DNA of 64,000 nt from Halioglobus japonicus (lineage in GTDB: Bacteria; Pseudomonadota; Gammaproteobacteria; Pseudomonadales; Halieaceae), in assembly GCF_001983995.1 (NCBI RefSeq), contig NZ_CP019450.1, positions 3,410,001 to 3,474,000 of the forward strand, given 5' to 3'. Below the pieces are notes generated by a model. The model saw nothing but the letters and a program-made list of their open reading frames with translations, was not told the origin of the DNA and did not search any database. The translations under genes and the position numbers were made by a program. This document shows positions 30,405-40,798 of this stretch, one piece after another (the first letter of the stretch is position 1; every line of letters starts with the position of its first letter).

Positions 30405-32138
30405 TCAGGCTGCAACTGGCCGCGCCTGCGAACCGCGGATCAGCTTGCCCGGGCGGGCACTCGTGGCCACGCCGTTCTCCATGACCACCTCACCGCTGAC
30501 AATCGTGGCATCGTAGCCATCGGCCCCCTGAAACACACGCCTCCCCCCGGCCGGCAAGTCGTGCACAATTTCGGGGGCATGCAGTTGCAGGTTCTGGTAG
30601 TCGATGACATTGATATCAGCCTTCATCCCAACCTCCAGCGTGCCGCGGTCCTCGAGTCCTACACAGCGCGCGGTATCGTGAGTGTGCAGCTTCACCGCCC
30701 ACTCCAGATCAAAGCGCTTGCCGCGCTTGCGATCGCGCGTCAGGTACGAGATCAGATAGGTCGGCACGCTGGCATCACACAGCACACCGCAATGCGCGCC
30801 GGTATCAGCCAGGCTGATCACCGAATCCTGATCTTCCAGCATGGCCACCTGGCGGCTCAGATCATTCGCGCTATAACCGAAGCAGGGGAAAAACAATACG
30901 TTCTTGCCGTCGCGCTTCATCATGGCGTCGTAGGCGTAGGCGGCAGGCTCTACGCCAGCCTCACGCGCTTTGGCCGCAATCGAATCTTCCGGCCCTGGCT
31001 CATAGTTGGGAGGTGTTCCCAGTACATAAAGCTTGTCCCAGCCGGCAATCATCGTATCCATAAAGTCATCGCCCATAAGCGGCGGCTCGTCGGACAAAAT
31101 CGCGGCACGAACCTCCGGATCCTTAAGGCGCTCAATGCGCTCCGCGTCCGGCAAAATCGAGAGTTCTGCATAGCTGGGATTGAAACTAAAGGGATTGATC
31201 GTACCTTCCCAACTCAACAGAATATTGACGGGCCGCGCGCCTACATGGGGAATCAATTGTGCGCCTTCCCGCTGGGCATCGCGCACATAAGCGAGCTGCT
31301 TCTGGACCCGGGGCCAATCATCCTCCTCGCGGAAGAACAGTACGAAATTCACCTTGCACTGGTTGTCGATAGACAGGCGTTTCATCCACTCCATCTCTTC
31401 TTCCCAGTTGGTCCAGTCGGACACCACCCCGTAAATACCTTTGCCCAGCTCGCCGATGGTTTTGCCAATCCCCAGCAGCTCCGCCTCATCTGCGTATGTG
31501 CCCGGCATGACTTCGTCGTGGCGGGTGGTGTGCAGCTCCGTTCTGGAGGTCGTAAAGCCCAGGGCCCCGGCTTCAATACCCTGCTTGACGATTTGCGCCA
31601 TCTGCTCAACATCTTCGGGGGTGGCTTTCTGGTTGTGCGTGCCGCGATCGCCCATGACGTAGGTTCGGACTGCGCAATGTGGCACCTGGGCAGCCACATC
31701 TACGGCGCGGGGGAATTTGTCCAGTTCATCAAGATACTCAGGAAAGGTCTCCCAGTTCCATTCAATGCCCTCGTGGAGTGCAGCGCCGGGAATATCCTCA
31801 ACGTCTTCGACCACCGACACCAGCTGGTCGCGGGCCTCGTCGGTCGGTTTGCAGGGCGCGAAACCAATGCCGCAATTGCCCATCACCAGGGTGGTAATGC
31901 CATGGTTGGCAGCGGGACTGCATAGTGGATCCCAGGTAGCCTGGCCGTCCATATGGGAGTGCACATCGACCCAGCCCGGCGTGACTATTCTGCCGGCGGC
32001 GTCAATGGTTCGAACCGCGTCGCCAGCCACTTCGCCGACGGCCGCTATGACACCGTCCTTCACCGCCACATCGGCGCTAAATGCGGGCCGGCCGGTACCG
32101 TCGACCACACTACCGTTACGGATAATCAAATCGTACAC
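30405..32138 (-). CDS. Amidohydrolase of the D-aminoacylase / N-acyl-D-amino-acid deacylase type
   Basis: 577 residues. Metal-binding motif [12 protein letters not shown] follows ITPGWVDV-type sequence; [10 protein letters not shown] provides the Cys ligand typical of D-aminoacylases; the late Asp lies in [10 protein letters not shown]. The C-terminal beta sandwich closes with [14 protein letters not shown]. These enzymes hydrolyse N-acyl bonds of D-amino acids, and many relatives near steroid or aromatic genes act on other cyclic amides. The substrate here is unknown. Divergent from iorA across a 163-base gap. Confidence 0.85.
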   Translation of the reverse strand: MYDLIIRNGSVVDGTGRPAFSADVAVKDGVIAAVGEVAGDAVRTIDAAGRIVTPGWVDVHSHMDGQATWDPLCSPAANHGITTLVMGNCGIGFAPCKPTDEARDQLVSVVEDVEDIPGAALHEGIEWNWETFPEYLDELDKFPRAVDVAAQVPHCAVRTYVMGDRGTHNQKATPEDVEQMAQIVKQGIEAGALGFTTSRTELHTTRHDEVMPGTYADEAELLGIGKTIGELGKGIYGVVSDWTNWEEEMEWMKRLSIDNQCKVNFVLFFREEDDWPRVQKQLAYVRDAQREGAQLIPHVGARPVNILLSWEGTINPFSFNPSYAELSILPDAERIERLKDPEVRAAILSDEPPLMGDDFMDTMIAGWDKLYVLGTPPNYEPGPEDSIAAKAREAGVEPAAYAYDAMMKRDGKNVLFFPCFGYSANDLSRQVAMLEDQDSVISLADTGAHCGVLCDASVPTYLISYLTRDRKRGKRFDLEWAVKLHTHDTARCVGLEDRGTLEVGMKADINVIDYQNLQLHAPEIVHDLPAGGRRVFQGADGYDATIVSGEVVMENGVATSARPGKLIRGSQARPVAA

Positions 32139-32301
32139 TGCCTCTACCTCGTTATATTTATTGCCAGTAACCTCTCCAAGGTAGGCAGATCGCCGCGGGC
32201 TTTCAACCGAATGACAACCTTAAGCCCACTTTAAGCGCGGCAAAGTACTATAATTCGCACCACGACATCGGTCGCTCACCGAACCACATTGGAATACCAC
32301 C

Positions 32302-32763
32302 ATGAAATTAACCATAAATGGCCAGCTTCACACTCTGGACGTTTCTCCCGACATGCCCCTGCTCTGGGCCCTGCGAGACCATATCGGCCTGACCGGCACC
32401 AAATTCGGGTGCGGCAAGGGCCTGTGTGGAGCCTGCACCGTGCACCTCGACGGCAGCCCGTTGCGCAGTTGCTCTATTCCCGTGTCCTTCGCTGAAGGCA
32501 AACAGATCGTGACCATTGAAGGGCTGGCAACCGACGCTTCGCACCCGGTGCAGAAAGCCTGGAAAGACCAGAATGTACCCCAGTGCGGCTACTGCCAGTC
32601 CGGGCAGATCATGTCGGCCGCAGCGCTGCTGGCGACCAATGCCGCCCCTACCGACGCGGAGATTGATGCAGCCATGGCAGGCAACATCTGCCGCTGCGGC
32701 ACCTATCCTCGCATTCGCAGCGCCATCAAGCAGGCCGCAGCGGACATGGGAGTTGAACAATAA
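32302..32763 (+). CDS. iorA: 2Fe-2S subunit of a molybdenum hydroxylase (isoquinoline 1-oxidoreductase alpha type)
   Basis: 153 residues. The N-terminal plant-type 2Fe-2S site is [16 protein letters not shown] with C37, C42, C45 and C57. The second, helical 2Fe-2S site is [12 protein letters not shown] with [12 protein letters not shown]. It passes electrons from the molybdenum site in IorB to an acceptor; there is no separate FAD subunit nearby, as expected for the Ior type. The stop overlaps the iorB start (TAATGG). Confidence 0.9.
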   Translation: MKLTINGQLHTLDVSPDMPLLWALRDHIGLTGTKFGCGKGLCGACTVHLDGSPLRSCSIPVSFAEGKQIVTIEGLATDASHPVQKAWKDQNVPQCGYCQSGQIMSAAALLATNAAPTDAEIDAAMAGNICRCGTYPRIRSAIKQAAADMGVEQ

Positions 32764-35005
32764 TGGACAGCATTCGCAAAATTTCCCGGCGCCGATTTCT
32801 GGCACTGACCGGTTTAACCAGTTCCGGCATCGTGCTTATGGGCAGCCTGCCTGCAACAGCGCTGGCAGGTGTGCTTGATGAGCCCGCCGGTCAGTCGCTC
32901 AACCTGTTCGTCAGCGTGCAAGGCGACGGTACGGTAGAAATCATTGCTCACCGCTCGGAGATGGGCACGGGCATTCGCACCAGCCTGCCCCAGGTTGTCG
33001 CCGACGAAATGGAAGCCGACTGGGCGCAGGTCAAGGTCATTCAGGGCCTGGCGAACGCCGATTACGGCAGCCAGAACACCGATGGCTCGCGCTCGATACG
33101 CAACTTCTATCACATCATGCGCCAGATGGGCGCAGCCGCGAAAGCCATGCTGGAACAGGCCGCCGCCAACCAGTGGTCGGCCAAACTCTCCGACGTGAGT
33201 GCCCGTGAGCATCGGGTCAATCACCGTGACGGTCGTTCGCTGGGCTTTGGTGAATTAGCTGCAGCGGCGGCCAGCCTGCCAATGCCGGCGCTGGACAGTC
33301 TGACGCTGAAGGACAAACAGGATTTCCGTTACATCGGCAAGAGCGTGCCCATTGTCGATCTCGACGATATCTGCACCGGCAATACCACTTACGGCGTGGA
33401 CGTGCGCGTACCCGGTATGCTGTTTGCGAGCATCGAGCGCACCCCGGTATTGCAGGGTAAGGCCGTCAGCTATGACGAGGCGGCGGCGCGCAAGCTCCCC
33501 GGCGTTGTTGATGTCATCAAGATGGAGGGCAGCCCTCTCCCGTCTGCCTACAATGCGCTGGAAGGCGTGGCTGTACTCGCCACAGATACCTACTCGGCTA
33601 TGCAGGGCCGATCCAAACTCAATGTGCAATGGAATACCGGTGAGCACGGCAGCTACGATTCAGCCAGCTACCTCGAAGGCCTTGCCCGTGCAGTCAGTGG
33701 CGGCCCGGGCGTTGTCCAGCGCGAGCGCGGCGATACCGATGCCGCCCTGAAGGCTGCGGAAAAAACGCTTGAGGCCACCTACAAGGCGCCGTATCTGGCA
33801 CACGCCTCTATGGAGCCGCCCATGGCCACCGCCCATATCCACGACGGCATCTGTGAGATCTGGGCCTGCACCCAAACCCCGCAATCAACCCAACGCACTG
33901 TGGCCGACGTCCTGGGACTGGAACCGGCGCAGGTCAAAGTGCACGTTACCCTACTAGGCGGTGGCTTCGGACGTAAATCCAAGCCGGACTTCAGTGTCGA
34001 AGCGGCACTGCTGGCCAAGGCCACCGGCAAACCCGTGCAGGTCGTGTGGACCCGCGAAGATGATATTCATCAGGACTATTTCCACTCCTGCTCGGCCCAA
34101 CACTTCAAAGGCGGTCTCGACAATAGCGGCGTTCTCTCAGCCTGGCTGGCCCGTGAGGCCACCCCCACCATCAGCTCCACCTTCGACGCCAGCGTCGACA
34201 TCCAGAGCGGTGGTTCGCTGGGCCAGAGCTTCGGTACCGTGCCTTTTGCGGTGCCCAATCTGCGCATCGAAAGTCACAAGGCGCCGGCGCATATGCGCAT
34301 TGGCTGGCTGCGCTCGGTATACAACATTCCCTACGCGTTCGGCGTCGGCTCCTTCATGGACGAGCTGGCCCACGCCGCAGGCAAAGACCCCCGCGACTTC
34401 TGGCTCGAAAGCATCGGTGAGGACCGCCATATTACCTTCGCAGAAGAAGGCCTTGAATTCGGCAACTACGGCCGCAGCCTGGAGGAGTATCCCTACGACA
34501 CGGCGCGATTCAAGCGGTCGATTTCGGCATTGACGGAGACCCTGCCCTGGGGCGAAAAACTACCCGCAGGACAAGGCTGGGGACTGGCCGCCGCTCGCAG
34601 CTTCCTTGCTTATGTCGCCGTGGCCTGCAAGGTCGAAGTGAAGGACGGACGCCTGCGCGTGCTGGAAATGCACACTACCATCGATGCGGGCACGGTCGTA
34701 AACCCGGATCGCGTACATTCGCAGATGGAAGGGGCCATGATCTTCGGTCTCAGTCTGGCGCTAATGGGAGAAATCACCTTTGAGGACGGTGCAGCCGTGC
34801 AGTCAAATTTTCACGACTATCCCGTGGCACGGATCAATCAGACTCCCGATGTGATCAAAACCCACATCATCCCCAGCGAAGCGCTCCCGGCCGGCGTGGG
34901 CGAACCCGGGTACCACCTGTTGCGCCGAGCATTGCCAACGCCATCTTTGCAGCCACCGGCAAACGCGTGCGCGAATTCCCGTTCAATAAACAGTTCACGG
35001 TTTAA
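32763..35005 (+). CDS. iorB: Molybdopterin-binding subunit of a molybdenum hydroxylase (Ior beta type), Tat-exported; one-base frameshift near the end
   Basis: A twin-arginine signal (SRRRFLALTGLTSSGIVLMG) predicts export as a folded cofactor protein. Molybdopterin motifs include LLGGGFGRKSK and VVWTREDDIHQDYFHS; the active-site Glu is in AGVGEPG near the C-terminus. Right after that motif the frame breaks at GGG 34908-34910. One added G gives VPPVAPSIANAIFAATGKRV and a stop at 35005, the usual end for this family. Restored length is about 748 residues. The enzyme hydroxylates N-heterocycles or oxidises aldehydes; the substrate is not determined. Confidence 0.88.
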
Positions 35006-35026
35006 ACGGGAGCGCGATTACGTTTC

Positions 35027-35980
35027 ATGCGCACGCTTGAACTGGATATTCTCGAGCGCACCCGGCAGTGGTGCGCAGATGGACGCTCGCCCTGGCTGTG
35101 CACCATTGTGCAGGCAGTGGGATCATCGCCTAGACCGGTGGGCTCCATGCTCGCCTGCCTCGCCGATGGCGAGTTAGTGGGTTCCCTGTCGGGGGGATGC
35201 GTCGAGGAAGATTTGCTGGAACGTATTCAGGGCGGCGCCCTGGCCGCAAGCCTGCCCCGCGTTATCGAATATGGCGTATCGCCGGAGGAGAACGAAAAGC
35301 TGGGGTTGCCCTGCGGTGGGCGCCTCTATGTGCTGTTACAGCAACTAGGTGACGCCGATCTGCCCTGGCTGGACGCTGCGCTGGCTGCAATTACCCAGCG
35401 CCATTGCATCGAGCGTCACCTGGACTTCGATACCGGCATCAGCACCACCGGGGAAGTGCCCCACTTCACTCACCTGGCATTGCGCGAAACCAGCCTGCGG
35501 CAGTGCTTCGGCCCACGGATGCGCATGCTGCTCGTGGGTGCTGGCCAGTTGGCTCAATCACTGGCGGAACTGGCCCTGGCCATGGACTACGAGGTGCTGG
35601 TCACAGACACCCGCCAGGCCATGCTCGACCAATGGATGGGGCCGGATGTACCACTGCTGCAGGGTATGCCCGACGACATTGTGCGCGAACATGCTGCCGA
35701 CCACTTCTCTATCGTCATCACCCTGACCCACGACCCACGCATTGATGACATGGCGCTCATGGAAGCATTACAGACGGACGCCTGGTATATCGGCGCGCTG
35801 GGCTCGGTGCGCACCACCGAGAAACGATTGCAGCGGCTGCGAGCGCTGGAACTGGAAGAGCGCGCCATTGCAAAACTACGCGCGCCGGTGGGCCTTCCTA
35901 TTGGCAGCAAGACACCGCTGGAGATTGCTGTCGCCATCATGGCAGAGCTGACCCAGTTGCGACGCGCGGCCAGCACCTGA
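35027..35980 (+). CDS. XdhC/CoxI family molybdenum-enzyme maturation protein
   Basis: 317 residues. N-terminal XdhC/CoxI domain (TIVQAVGSSPRPVGSMLACL, LSGGCVEEDLLERI) and C-terminal Rossmann domain (MLLVGAGQLAQSLAELAL, IVITLTHDPRIDDMALMEAL, YIGALGSVRTTEKR). XdhC binds and sulfurates the Mo cofactor before insertion. With iorB corrected it begins 21 bases after that stop, in one operon, which supports the catalytic nature of IorAB. Confidence 0.9.
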   Translation: MRTLELDILERTRQWCADGRSPWLCTIVQAVGSSPRPVGSMLACLADGELVGSLSGGCVEEDLLERIQGGALAASLPRVIEYGVSPEENEKLGLPCGGRLYVLLQQLGDADLPWLDAALAAITQRHCIERHLDFDTGISTTGEVPHFTHLALRETSLRQCFGPRMRMLLVGAGQLAQSLAELALAMDYEVLVTDTRQAMLDQWMGPDVPLLQGMPDDIVREHAADHFSIVITLTHDPRIDDMALMEALQTDAWYIGALGSVRTTEKRLQRLRALELEERAIAKLRAPVGLPIGSKTPLEIAVAIMAELTQLRRAAST

Positions 35981-36050
35981 ATAGCGATTGGCACTACCAG
36001 CCCAGTGGTATCGCGACCTCGCGTGGTACCGGAAGCCAAAGCCCCGGACG

Positions 36051-36071
36051 CATATTGACGCTGTCAATATG
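36051..36071. promoter_or_regulatory. 21-base palindromic operator before the second TetR gene
   Basis: CATATTGAC-GCT-GTCAATATG is a perfect inverted repeat with 9-base arms, ending 38 bases before the ATG. Its core TTGAC-N3-GTCAA matches the operator of the paralogous TetR at 1142. A TTGACG -35-like box lies within it. Autoregulation of the tetR-acyl-CoA synthetase operon is expected. Confidence 0.78.
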
Positions 36072-36109
36072 CAGTGATAGCGTGGCACAGTGAATTCTCT
36101 GGACCCCCT

Positions 36110-36739
36110 ATGGCCAAGCCACCCTCAAGCGACAAAAAAGGCTATCACCACGGCGACCTGAAACAGGCGTTACTGGATGAAACCGCTCGTATCCTGCGCG
36201 AAGAAGGCGAAAGCGCACTGTCACTGCGCGCCCTCGCGGCCAATCTGGGGGTCTCACGTACCGCCCCCTACAATCACTTCGAAAACAAGCAATCGCTATT
36301 GTGTGCGATTGCCGAAGAGGGCTTTGCCCGCTTTAACCAGACCATGCAGGACGTGCGCGACAAACATCGCGGCCAGGGTGGCGAAGTGCTGACCCGCGCC
36401 CTGGTCAGAGCTTATCTGGATTTCGCTCGCAATAATCAGGAATACTACGACCTGATGTACGGCAGTGATTTCTGGCGCTCCGGCAAGCTTACTCCTACAC
36501 TCAAATCAACGGCCCGCGGCGTGCTTCGCCAGGACATCGAACGCCTCAAGCGAGGCCAGCAGCGCGGCCTGATCGCCGCCGAGGTGGACGCGGTACAGTT
36601 CTCGCAAATGTACTGGGGCACCCTGCACGGCATTAGTCGACTCCTGCTGGACGGCGTATTTACGGATACCACCTCTCTGAAGAAACTCTGCGATTCGACC
36701 GCGGCCATGCTGTGGCAACAACTCGACCCAACAAGGTAA
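36110..36739 (+). CDS. TetR/AcrR family regulator, intact paralogue of the one at 1142
   Basis: 209 residues. The DNA-binding domain (KGYHHGDLKQALLDETARIL; GVSRTAPYNHFENKQSLLC) is closely similar to the TetR protein at 1142, including nearly identical recognition helices; the ligand domain keeps YYDLMYGSDFW and YWGTLHGISRLLLDGVF. It precedes an acyl-CoA synthetase gene by 12 bases, so the effector is plausibly that enzyme's substrate or acyl-CoA product (inference). ATG 36110 chosen over 36074, which would lie next to the operator and add unrelated residues. Confidence 0.9.
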   Translation: MAKPPSSDKKGYHHGDLKQALLDETARILREEGESALSLRALAANLGVSRTAPYNHFENKQSLLCAIAEEGFARFNQTMQDVRDKHRGQGGEVLTRALVRAYLDFARNNQEYYDLMYGSDFWRSGKLTPTLKSTARGVLRQDIERLKRGQQRGLIAAEVDAVQFSQMYWGTLHGISRLLLDGVFTDTTSLKKLCDSTAAMLWQQLDPTR

Positions 36740-36751
36740 ATAGACATTCTC

Positions 36752-38458
36752 ATGTACGACGTATTGCAAGAAACCATCGAAGAGCTCACCGCCGACGATC
36801 AGATGTTTGCTATCTCCGAAGCCGAGGTGCGCGGCCAGACCCTGAAAGTATGGACCCATGCCCCGGCCAACCTGCGCGAATTCTGGCTCTCCACTGCCGG
36901 TCACGACGACAAAGACTACCTGGTCTACAACGACGAACGCCTGACCTACACCCAGGCCCATGAAAAAGTAGCCCGCATCGCCAACTGGCTGCGCGCTAAC
37001 GGCATCAAGGAAGGTGACCGGATAGCGATTGCCATGCGCAACTACCCGGAGTGGATGCTCAGCTACTGGGCGATCGCCTGCGTCGGTGCCGTCTCCGTGG
37101 GGGTGAATGCCTGGTGGGTGGCCGATGAATTACAGTACGGGCTGGAGGACAGCAACACCAAAATGCTGATCTGCGACCAGGAGCGTCTGGACCGCTTGAC
37201 ACCGATTCGCGATGCGCTCCCCGATATGCAGGTAGTGACCGTACGCTGCGCCGAGACGCCTGCATGGGCCGCGCCCTGGGAGACCGTGGTGGCTGCCCCG
37301 GCTGAAATGCCCGACGCCCAGATTGATCCCGATGACGACGTCTGTATTTTCTATACCTCGGGCACCACCGGACGCCCCAAAGGCGCCCAGCTGACCCACC
37401 GCAGTTGCGCTAACAATATTGTGTCCACGATCTTTGGCAATCTCAGCCAGGTCACGGCAGTGGGCAAACTGCGTGCGGCGGCCGACCCCGATGCGCAGCC
37501 CACTCCGCCGCCGGAGCAACAGGCGTCGATTATTGCCGCCCCGCTGTTCCACGTCACCACCAATAACTGTGGCGCCCAGGTACAAACCTTCCTCGGCGGC
37601 AAACTGGTGCACATGTACAAATGGGATGCGGGGGAAGCCCTGCGCATCGTTGAAGCGGAAAAAATCACCAGCTTTTCCAGCGTGCCAATTATGACCCGCG
37701 AGATGATCGCCCACCCGGATTACGCCAAGCGCGACACCTCAAGCCTGCAGATGTTCGGTGGTGGCGGTGCGCCGGTACAGCCTGACCTGGTGGACAAAGT
37801 GGCCAAAAAGGGCCGCAATGCCTCGCCCGCACAGGGCTATGGCCTCACTGAGACCAGCGGCATCGTCGCCGCCAGCTTCGGCATATTCCTCGAAGATAAG
37901 CCCGGCGCTGCCGGACGCTTTGTTCCTGTGTTCGACGTGCGCGCCGTGGACACCGAGGGTAACCCATTGCCCGCCGGCGAGGTCGGCGAAATCTGCATTC
38001 GCGGTCCGCAGGTCATCAAGGGCTACCTGAACCGCCCCGACGCCACGGCCGAGACCATTGTCGACGGCTGGCTGCACACCGGTGACATCGGCTATGTCGA
38101 CGAGGACAACTTTATTTTCCTCGTGGACCGCGCCAAAGACATGGTGCTGCGCGGCGGCGAGAACGTGTATTGCTCGGAAGTGGAAGTGGCGCTGTTCAAG
38201 TTCCCGGGCGTGAAAGAGTGCGCAGTGTTCTCCGTGCCGGATGATCGCCTGGGCGAAGAAGTTGGTGCTGCAATTGTGCCTGAAGAGGGGGCCACCTTTA
38301 CCGCCGCTGAAGTAAGGGCCTTCTGCAAAGACCACCTGGCAGCCTACAAGATTCCCCGCTACATCTGGATTACCGACACACCCCTGCCCCGCAATGCCAC
38401 GGGCAAGTTCCTCAAGCGTGAACTGCAATCCACCCTGGACGTGGACGACGCAGAGTAA
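36752..38458 (+). CDS. Acyl-CoA synthetase (AMP-forming, fatty-acid/aryl-CoA ligase family)
   Basis: 568 residues of the ANL superfamily. The P-loop FYTSGTTGRPKGAQLTH is near residue 203; A5 is QGYGLTETSG; A7 is GWLHTGDIGYVDEDN; A8 contains RAKDMVLRGGENVYCSEVE; the adenylating Lys is in RNATGKFLKREL. It adenylates a carboxylic acid and transfers it to CoA, feeding beta-oxidation. Cytosolic. Same operon as the TetR gene at 36110; the following metabolic genes are on a separate transcript. Confidence 0.9.
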   Translation: MYDVLQETIEELTADDQMFAISEAEVRGQTLKVWTHAPANLREFWLSTAGHDDKDYLVYNDERLTYTQAHEKVARIANWLRANGIKEGDRIAIAMRNYPEWMLSYWAIACVGAVSVGVNAWWVADELQYGLEDSNTKMLICDQERLDRLTPIRDALPDMQVVTVRCAETPAWAAPWETVVAAPAEMPDAQIDPDDDVCIFYTSGTTGRPKGAQLTHRSCANNIVSTIFGNLSQVTAVGKLRAAADPDAQPTPPPEQQASIIAAPLFHVTTNNCGAQVQTFLGGKLVHMYKWDAGEALRIVEAEKITSFSSVPIMTREMIAHPDYAKRDTSSLQMFGGGGAPVQPDLVDKVAKKGRNASPAQGYGLTETSGIVAASFGIFLEDKPGAAGRFVPVFDVRAVDTEGNPLPAGEVGEICIRGPQVIKGYLNRPDATAETIVDGWLHTGDIGYVDEDNFIFLVDRAKDMVLRGGENVYCSEVEVALFKFPGVKECAVFSVPDDRLGEEVGAAIVPEEGATFTAAEVRAFCKDHLAAYKIPRYIWITDTPLPRNATGKFLKRELQSTLDVDDAE

Positions 38459-38484
38459 TACGGCGGCAGACGCTCGCGGCGCGC

Positions 38485-38922
38485 CTAGCTCACCACATAC
38501 CTGAGAACTTCAACCACCTGGGCTGGCTCCTCGGCCCAGGCCATCGCGGCTGCATCTACTTCCTTGAGAGGGTGGACGATGCTTTCATCGTGCAGCGTAA
38601 TGTAGGGTTTGCCCAGGGCCGCGCAAAAGCCTGCATCAAACGCGGCATTCCACTGCTTGTACTTGTCACCAAAGCGAATGACAGCAATGTCGCTTTTCTC
38701 AATCAGATTCTTGGTGCGGATGGCATTGACCTTGGAGGACTTGTGGTCGCGCCAGAAGGACTTGCCCTCCTCGCCCAGGACATCGCCCGCCGCATCACTG
38801 GCGGCGTGGTCCGTCACCGGTGATACAAAGTTCACCGGCAGGCCCGCAGCCGCGCAGCCCTCAATAATCTGTTCGCGCCAGTCGGTGTGAATTTCACCGG
38901 ACAGGTAAACCGTCCATTGCAT
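38485..38922 (-). CDS. YtoQ family protein
   Basis: 145 residues starting MQWTVYLSGEIHTDWREQII, a start highly typical of YtoQ proteins, with DIAVIRFGDKYKQWNAAFDA and GKPYITLHDESIVHPLKEVD. The fold is like nucleoside 2-deoxyribosyltransferases, but the activity is not established. ATG 38922 chosen over 38937 because a purine-rich ribosome site (GGAGG) lies upstream and the family start is matched. Confidence 0.85.
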   Translation of the reverse strand: MQWTVYLSGEIHTDWREQIIEGCAAAGLPVNFVSPVTDHAASDAAGDVLGEEGKSFWRDHKSSKVNAIRTKNLIEKSDIAVIRFGDKYKQWNAAFDAGFCAALGKPYITLHDESIVHPLKEVDAAAMAWAEEPAQVVEVLRYVVS

Positions 38923-38993
38923 GATTAATACCTCCAAAGTTGGGCGTTCGCGCAGGAGCTGCGCGCCACCAGTTAAGCTTCAACAGGCCTGCA

Positions 38994-39893
38994 TCAGCCG
39001 CGTATCTGTTGATAAAAGGCCATAATTTTCTCACGAATCCAGCGACTGGCCTGGTCGTTATCGGCACTGCGATGCCAGATCAGGTTAAGCTGCAGTCCGG
39101 GCAATACCAGCGGCATTTCCAGCGCCTTCAATTGCGTGCGCCGCGCCCAGTGACTGGGGGCCGTTAACAGTAGATCCGTCCGCCCCACCACCTCCGGTGC
39201 CGTGTAGTGGTTCTGCATGCGCAGGCGAATATCGCGCTGATAGCCCAGGCGATTGAGCTCAGCATCAACAATCCCCAGCCCGGAAGGGCGACTACTCACG
39301 TGGACATGCCCCATGGCCAGATACTGCTCCATGCTGATGCTGTCACCCAGGTCCGGATGATCAGGGCGCACCAGGCAGACATACCGCTCCTTGAACAATG
39401 GCTCGTGACACAATTGTGGATCGGCCCGGCCGATCACATCGATCGCCAGATCAAGTTGCCCCGAGGCCAGCGCCGAGAAGAGTTCACGGCGGCGCACCAG
39501 GTAATTCTGCACACTGATGCCGGGAGCTTCTCGACCCAGCGTTTCCATGAGGTCCGGCAGCAAGGTCGCCGCCGTGTCGTCGTTCATGCTGAGCTGAAAC
39601 AAGCGATCACAGGATTGTGGATCGAACACGTCGCCCTCGAGCACCGAGGTCTCGAGCATCTGCAGGGATTCCCGAACCCTGCCAATAATATTTTCCGTCA
39701 GCGGGGTGGGCACCATGCCCTTGGGCGTGCGCACAAACAACTCGTCGTTAAAGGTCTTGCGCAGACGCGCAAGCGCGTTGCTGACCGTGGGCTGGGTGAC
39801 GCACAACACGTCAGCCGTGCGGGTGAGATTGCGTTCGGTATAGATGGTATCGAGCACCACGAACAGGTTCAGGTCGACACGATTAAGGCGCAT
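38994..39893 (-). CDS. LysR family transcriptional regulator
   Basis: 299 residues. N-terminal winged helix-turn-helix (LNLFVVLDTIYTERNLTRTA, CVTQPTVSNALARLRKTF) followed by a periplasmic-binding-protein-like effector domain (from about residue 90). It diverges from the SDR-SDR-acyl-CoA dehydrogenase operon across a 131-base AT-rich gap and is the natural candidate to control it. Confidence 0.9.
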   Translation of the reverse strand: MRLNRVDLNLFVVLDTIYTERNLTRTADVLCVTQPTVSNALARLRKTFNDELFVRTPKGMVPTPLTENIIGRVRESLQMLETSVLEGDVFDPQSCDRLFQLSMNDDTAATLLPDLMETLGREAPGISVQNYLVRRRELFSALASGQLDLAIDVIGRADPQLCHEPLFKERYVCLVRPDHPDLGDSISMEQYLAMGHVHVSSRPSGLGIVDAELNRLGYQRDIRLRMQNHYTAPEVVGRTDLLLTAPSHWARRTQLKALEMPLVLPGLQLNLIWHRSADNDQASRWIREKIMAFYQQIRG

Positions 39894-40024
39894 ATCGGCG
39901 GATATTGGGTCTTCACTATAGACAGATCTTATACAGTAGCATTAACGCAATAAATTTCAAAAATATACCGCACTTATCTAAGCTCCGGGGCTGAACTGCA
40001 CAATCTATGTACGAGGAACCCACT

Positions 40025-40789
40025 ATGAGCAGCAATATTTTCGATCTCGGCGGCAAAATCGCACTGGTCACAGGCGCCAGCCGTGGCATTGGCGAGGCGA
40101 TCGCCCATCTGTTGGCCCAGCACGGCGCCCATGTCATCGTCTCCAGCCGCAAGATTGAGGACTGCCAAACCGTTGCCGACGCCATCGTCGCCGCGGGCGG
40201 TAAAGCGGAAGCCCTTGCCTGTCACGTGGGCAACATGGATGCCATTACCGAAGCCTTTGCGGCCATTAAGAGCAATCACGGCCGCCTGGACATCCTGGTA
40301 AACAACGCCGCGGCCAACCCCTATTTCGGCCACATTCTCGACACCGACCTGGGCGCCTACAACAAGACTGTTGAGGTCAACGTGCGCGGCTACTTCTTTA
40401 TGTCGATCGAAGCCGGCAAGCTCATGCGCGAGCAAGGCGGCGGCACCATCGTCAACACCGCCTCCATCAACGGCCTGCAGCCCGGCCCCATGCAGGGCAT
40501 TTACAGCATCACCAAGGCCGCTGTGATCAACATGACCAAAGCATTCGCCAAGGAGTGTGCACCGCTGGGCATTCGCTGTAACGCCCTGCTCCCAGGCCTG
40601 ACTAAAACCAAGTTTGCCGGCGCCCTGTTCACCAACGACGACATTTACGAACACGCCATCAAGAACATCCCCATGGGCCGCCACGCCGAGCCCGAAGAGA
40701 TGGCCGGCACTGTGCTATACCTCGTCTCCGACGCATCCAGCTACACCACCGGCGAGTGCATTGTGGTCGACGGCGGCCTGACACTGTAA
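40025..40789 (+). CDS. Short-chain dehydrogenase/reductase
   Basis: 254 residues: VTGASRGIGEAIA cofactor motif, NNAAANPYFG, catalytic Ser in NTASINGLQ and YSITKAAVIN (Tyr-x-x-x-Lys), and the end CIVVDGGLTL. Arg in SSRKIEDC after strand 2 suggests NADP(H). It is similar to 3-oxoacyl-ACP/hydroxyacyl dehydrogenases. First gene of an operon with a second SDR (9-base gap) and an acyl-CoA dehydrogenase. Confidence 0.9.
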   Translation: MSSNIFDLGGKIALVTGASRGIGEAIAHLLAQHGAHVIVSSRKIEDCQTVADAIVAAGGKAEALACHVGNMDAITEAFAAIKSNHGRLDILVNNAAANPYFGHILDTDLGAYNKTVEVNVRGYFFMSIEAGKLMREQGGGTIVNTASINGLQPGPMQGIYSITKAAVINMTKAFAKECAPLGIRCNALLPGLTKTKFAGALFTNDDIYEHAIKNIPMGRHAEPEEMAGTVLYLVSDASSYTTGECIVVDGGLTL

Positions 40790-40798
40790 GAGGCGATC

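Noticed and set aside
30225..31925. Long plus-strand open frame of 566 codons opposite the amidohydrolase gene
   Set aside because: It is the antisense of a clear, conserved amidohydrolase with all metal motifs. The antisense protein has no recognisable domain, and such long shadows are common in GC-rich genes.
38940..39167. Plus-strand 75-codon frame between YtoQ and LysR
   Set aside because: It overlaps the conserved 3' end of the LysR gene and has no motif or ribosome site.
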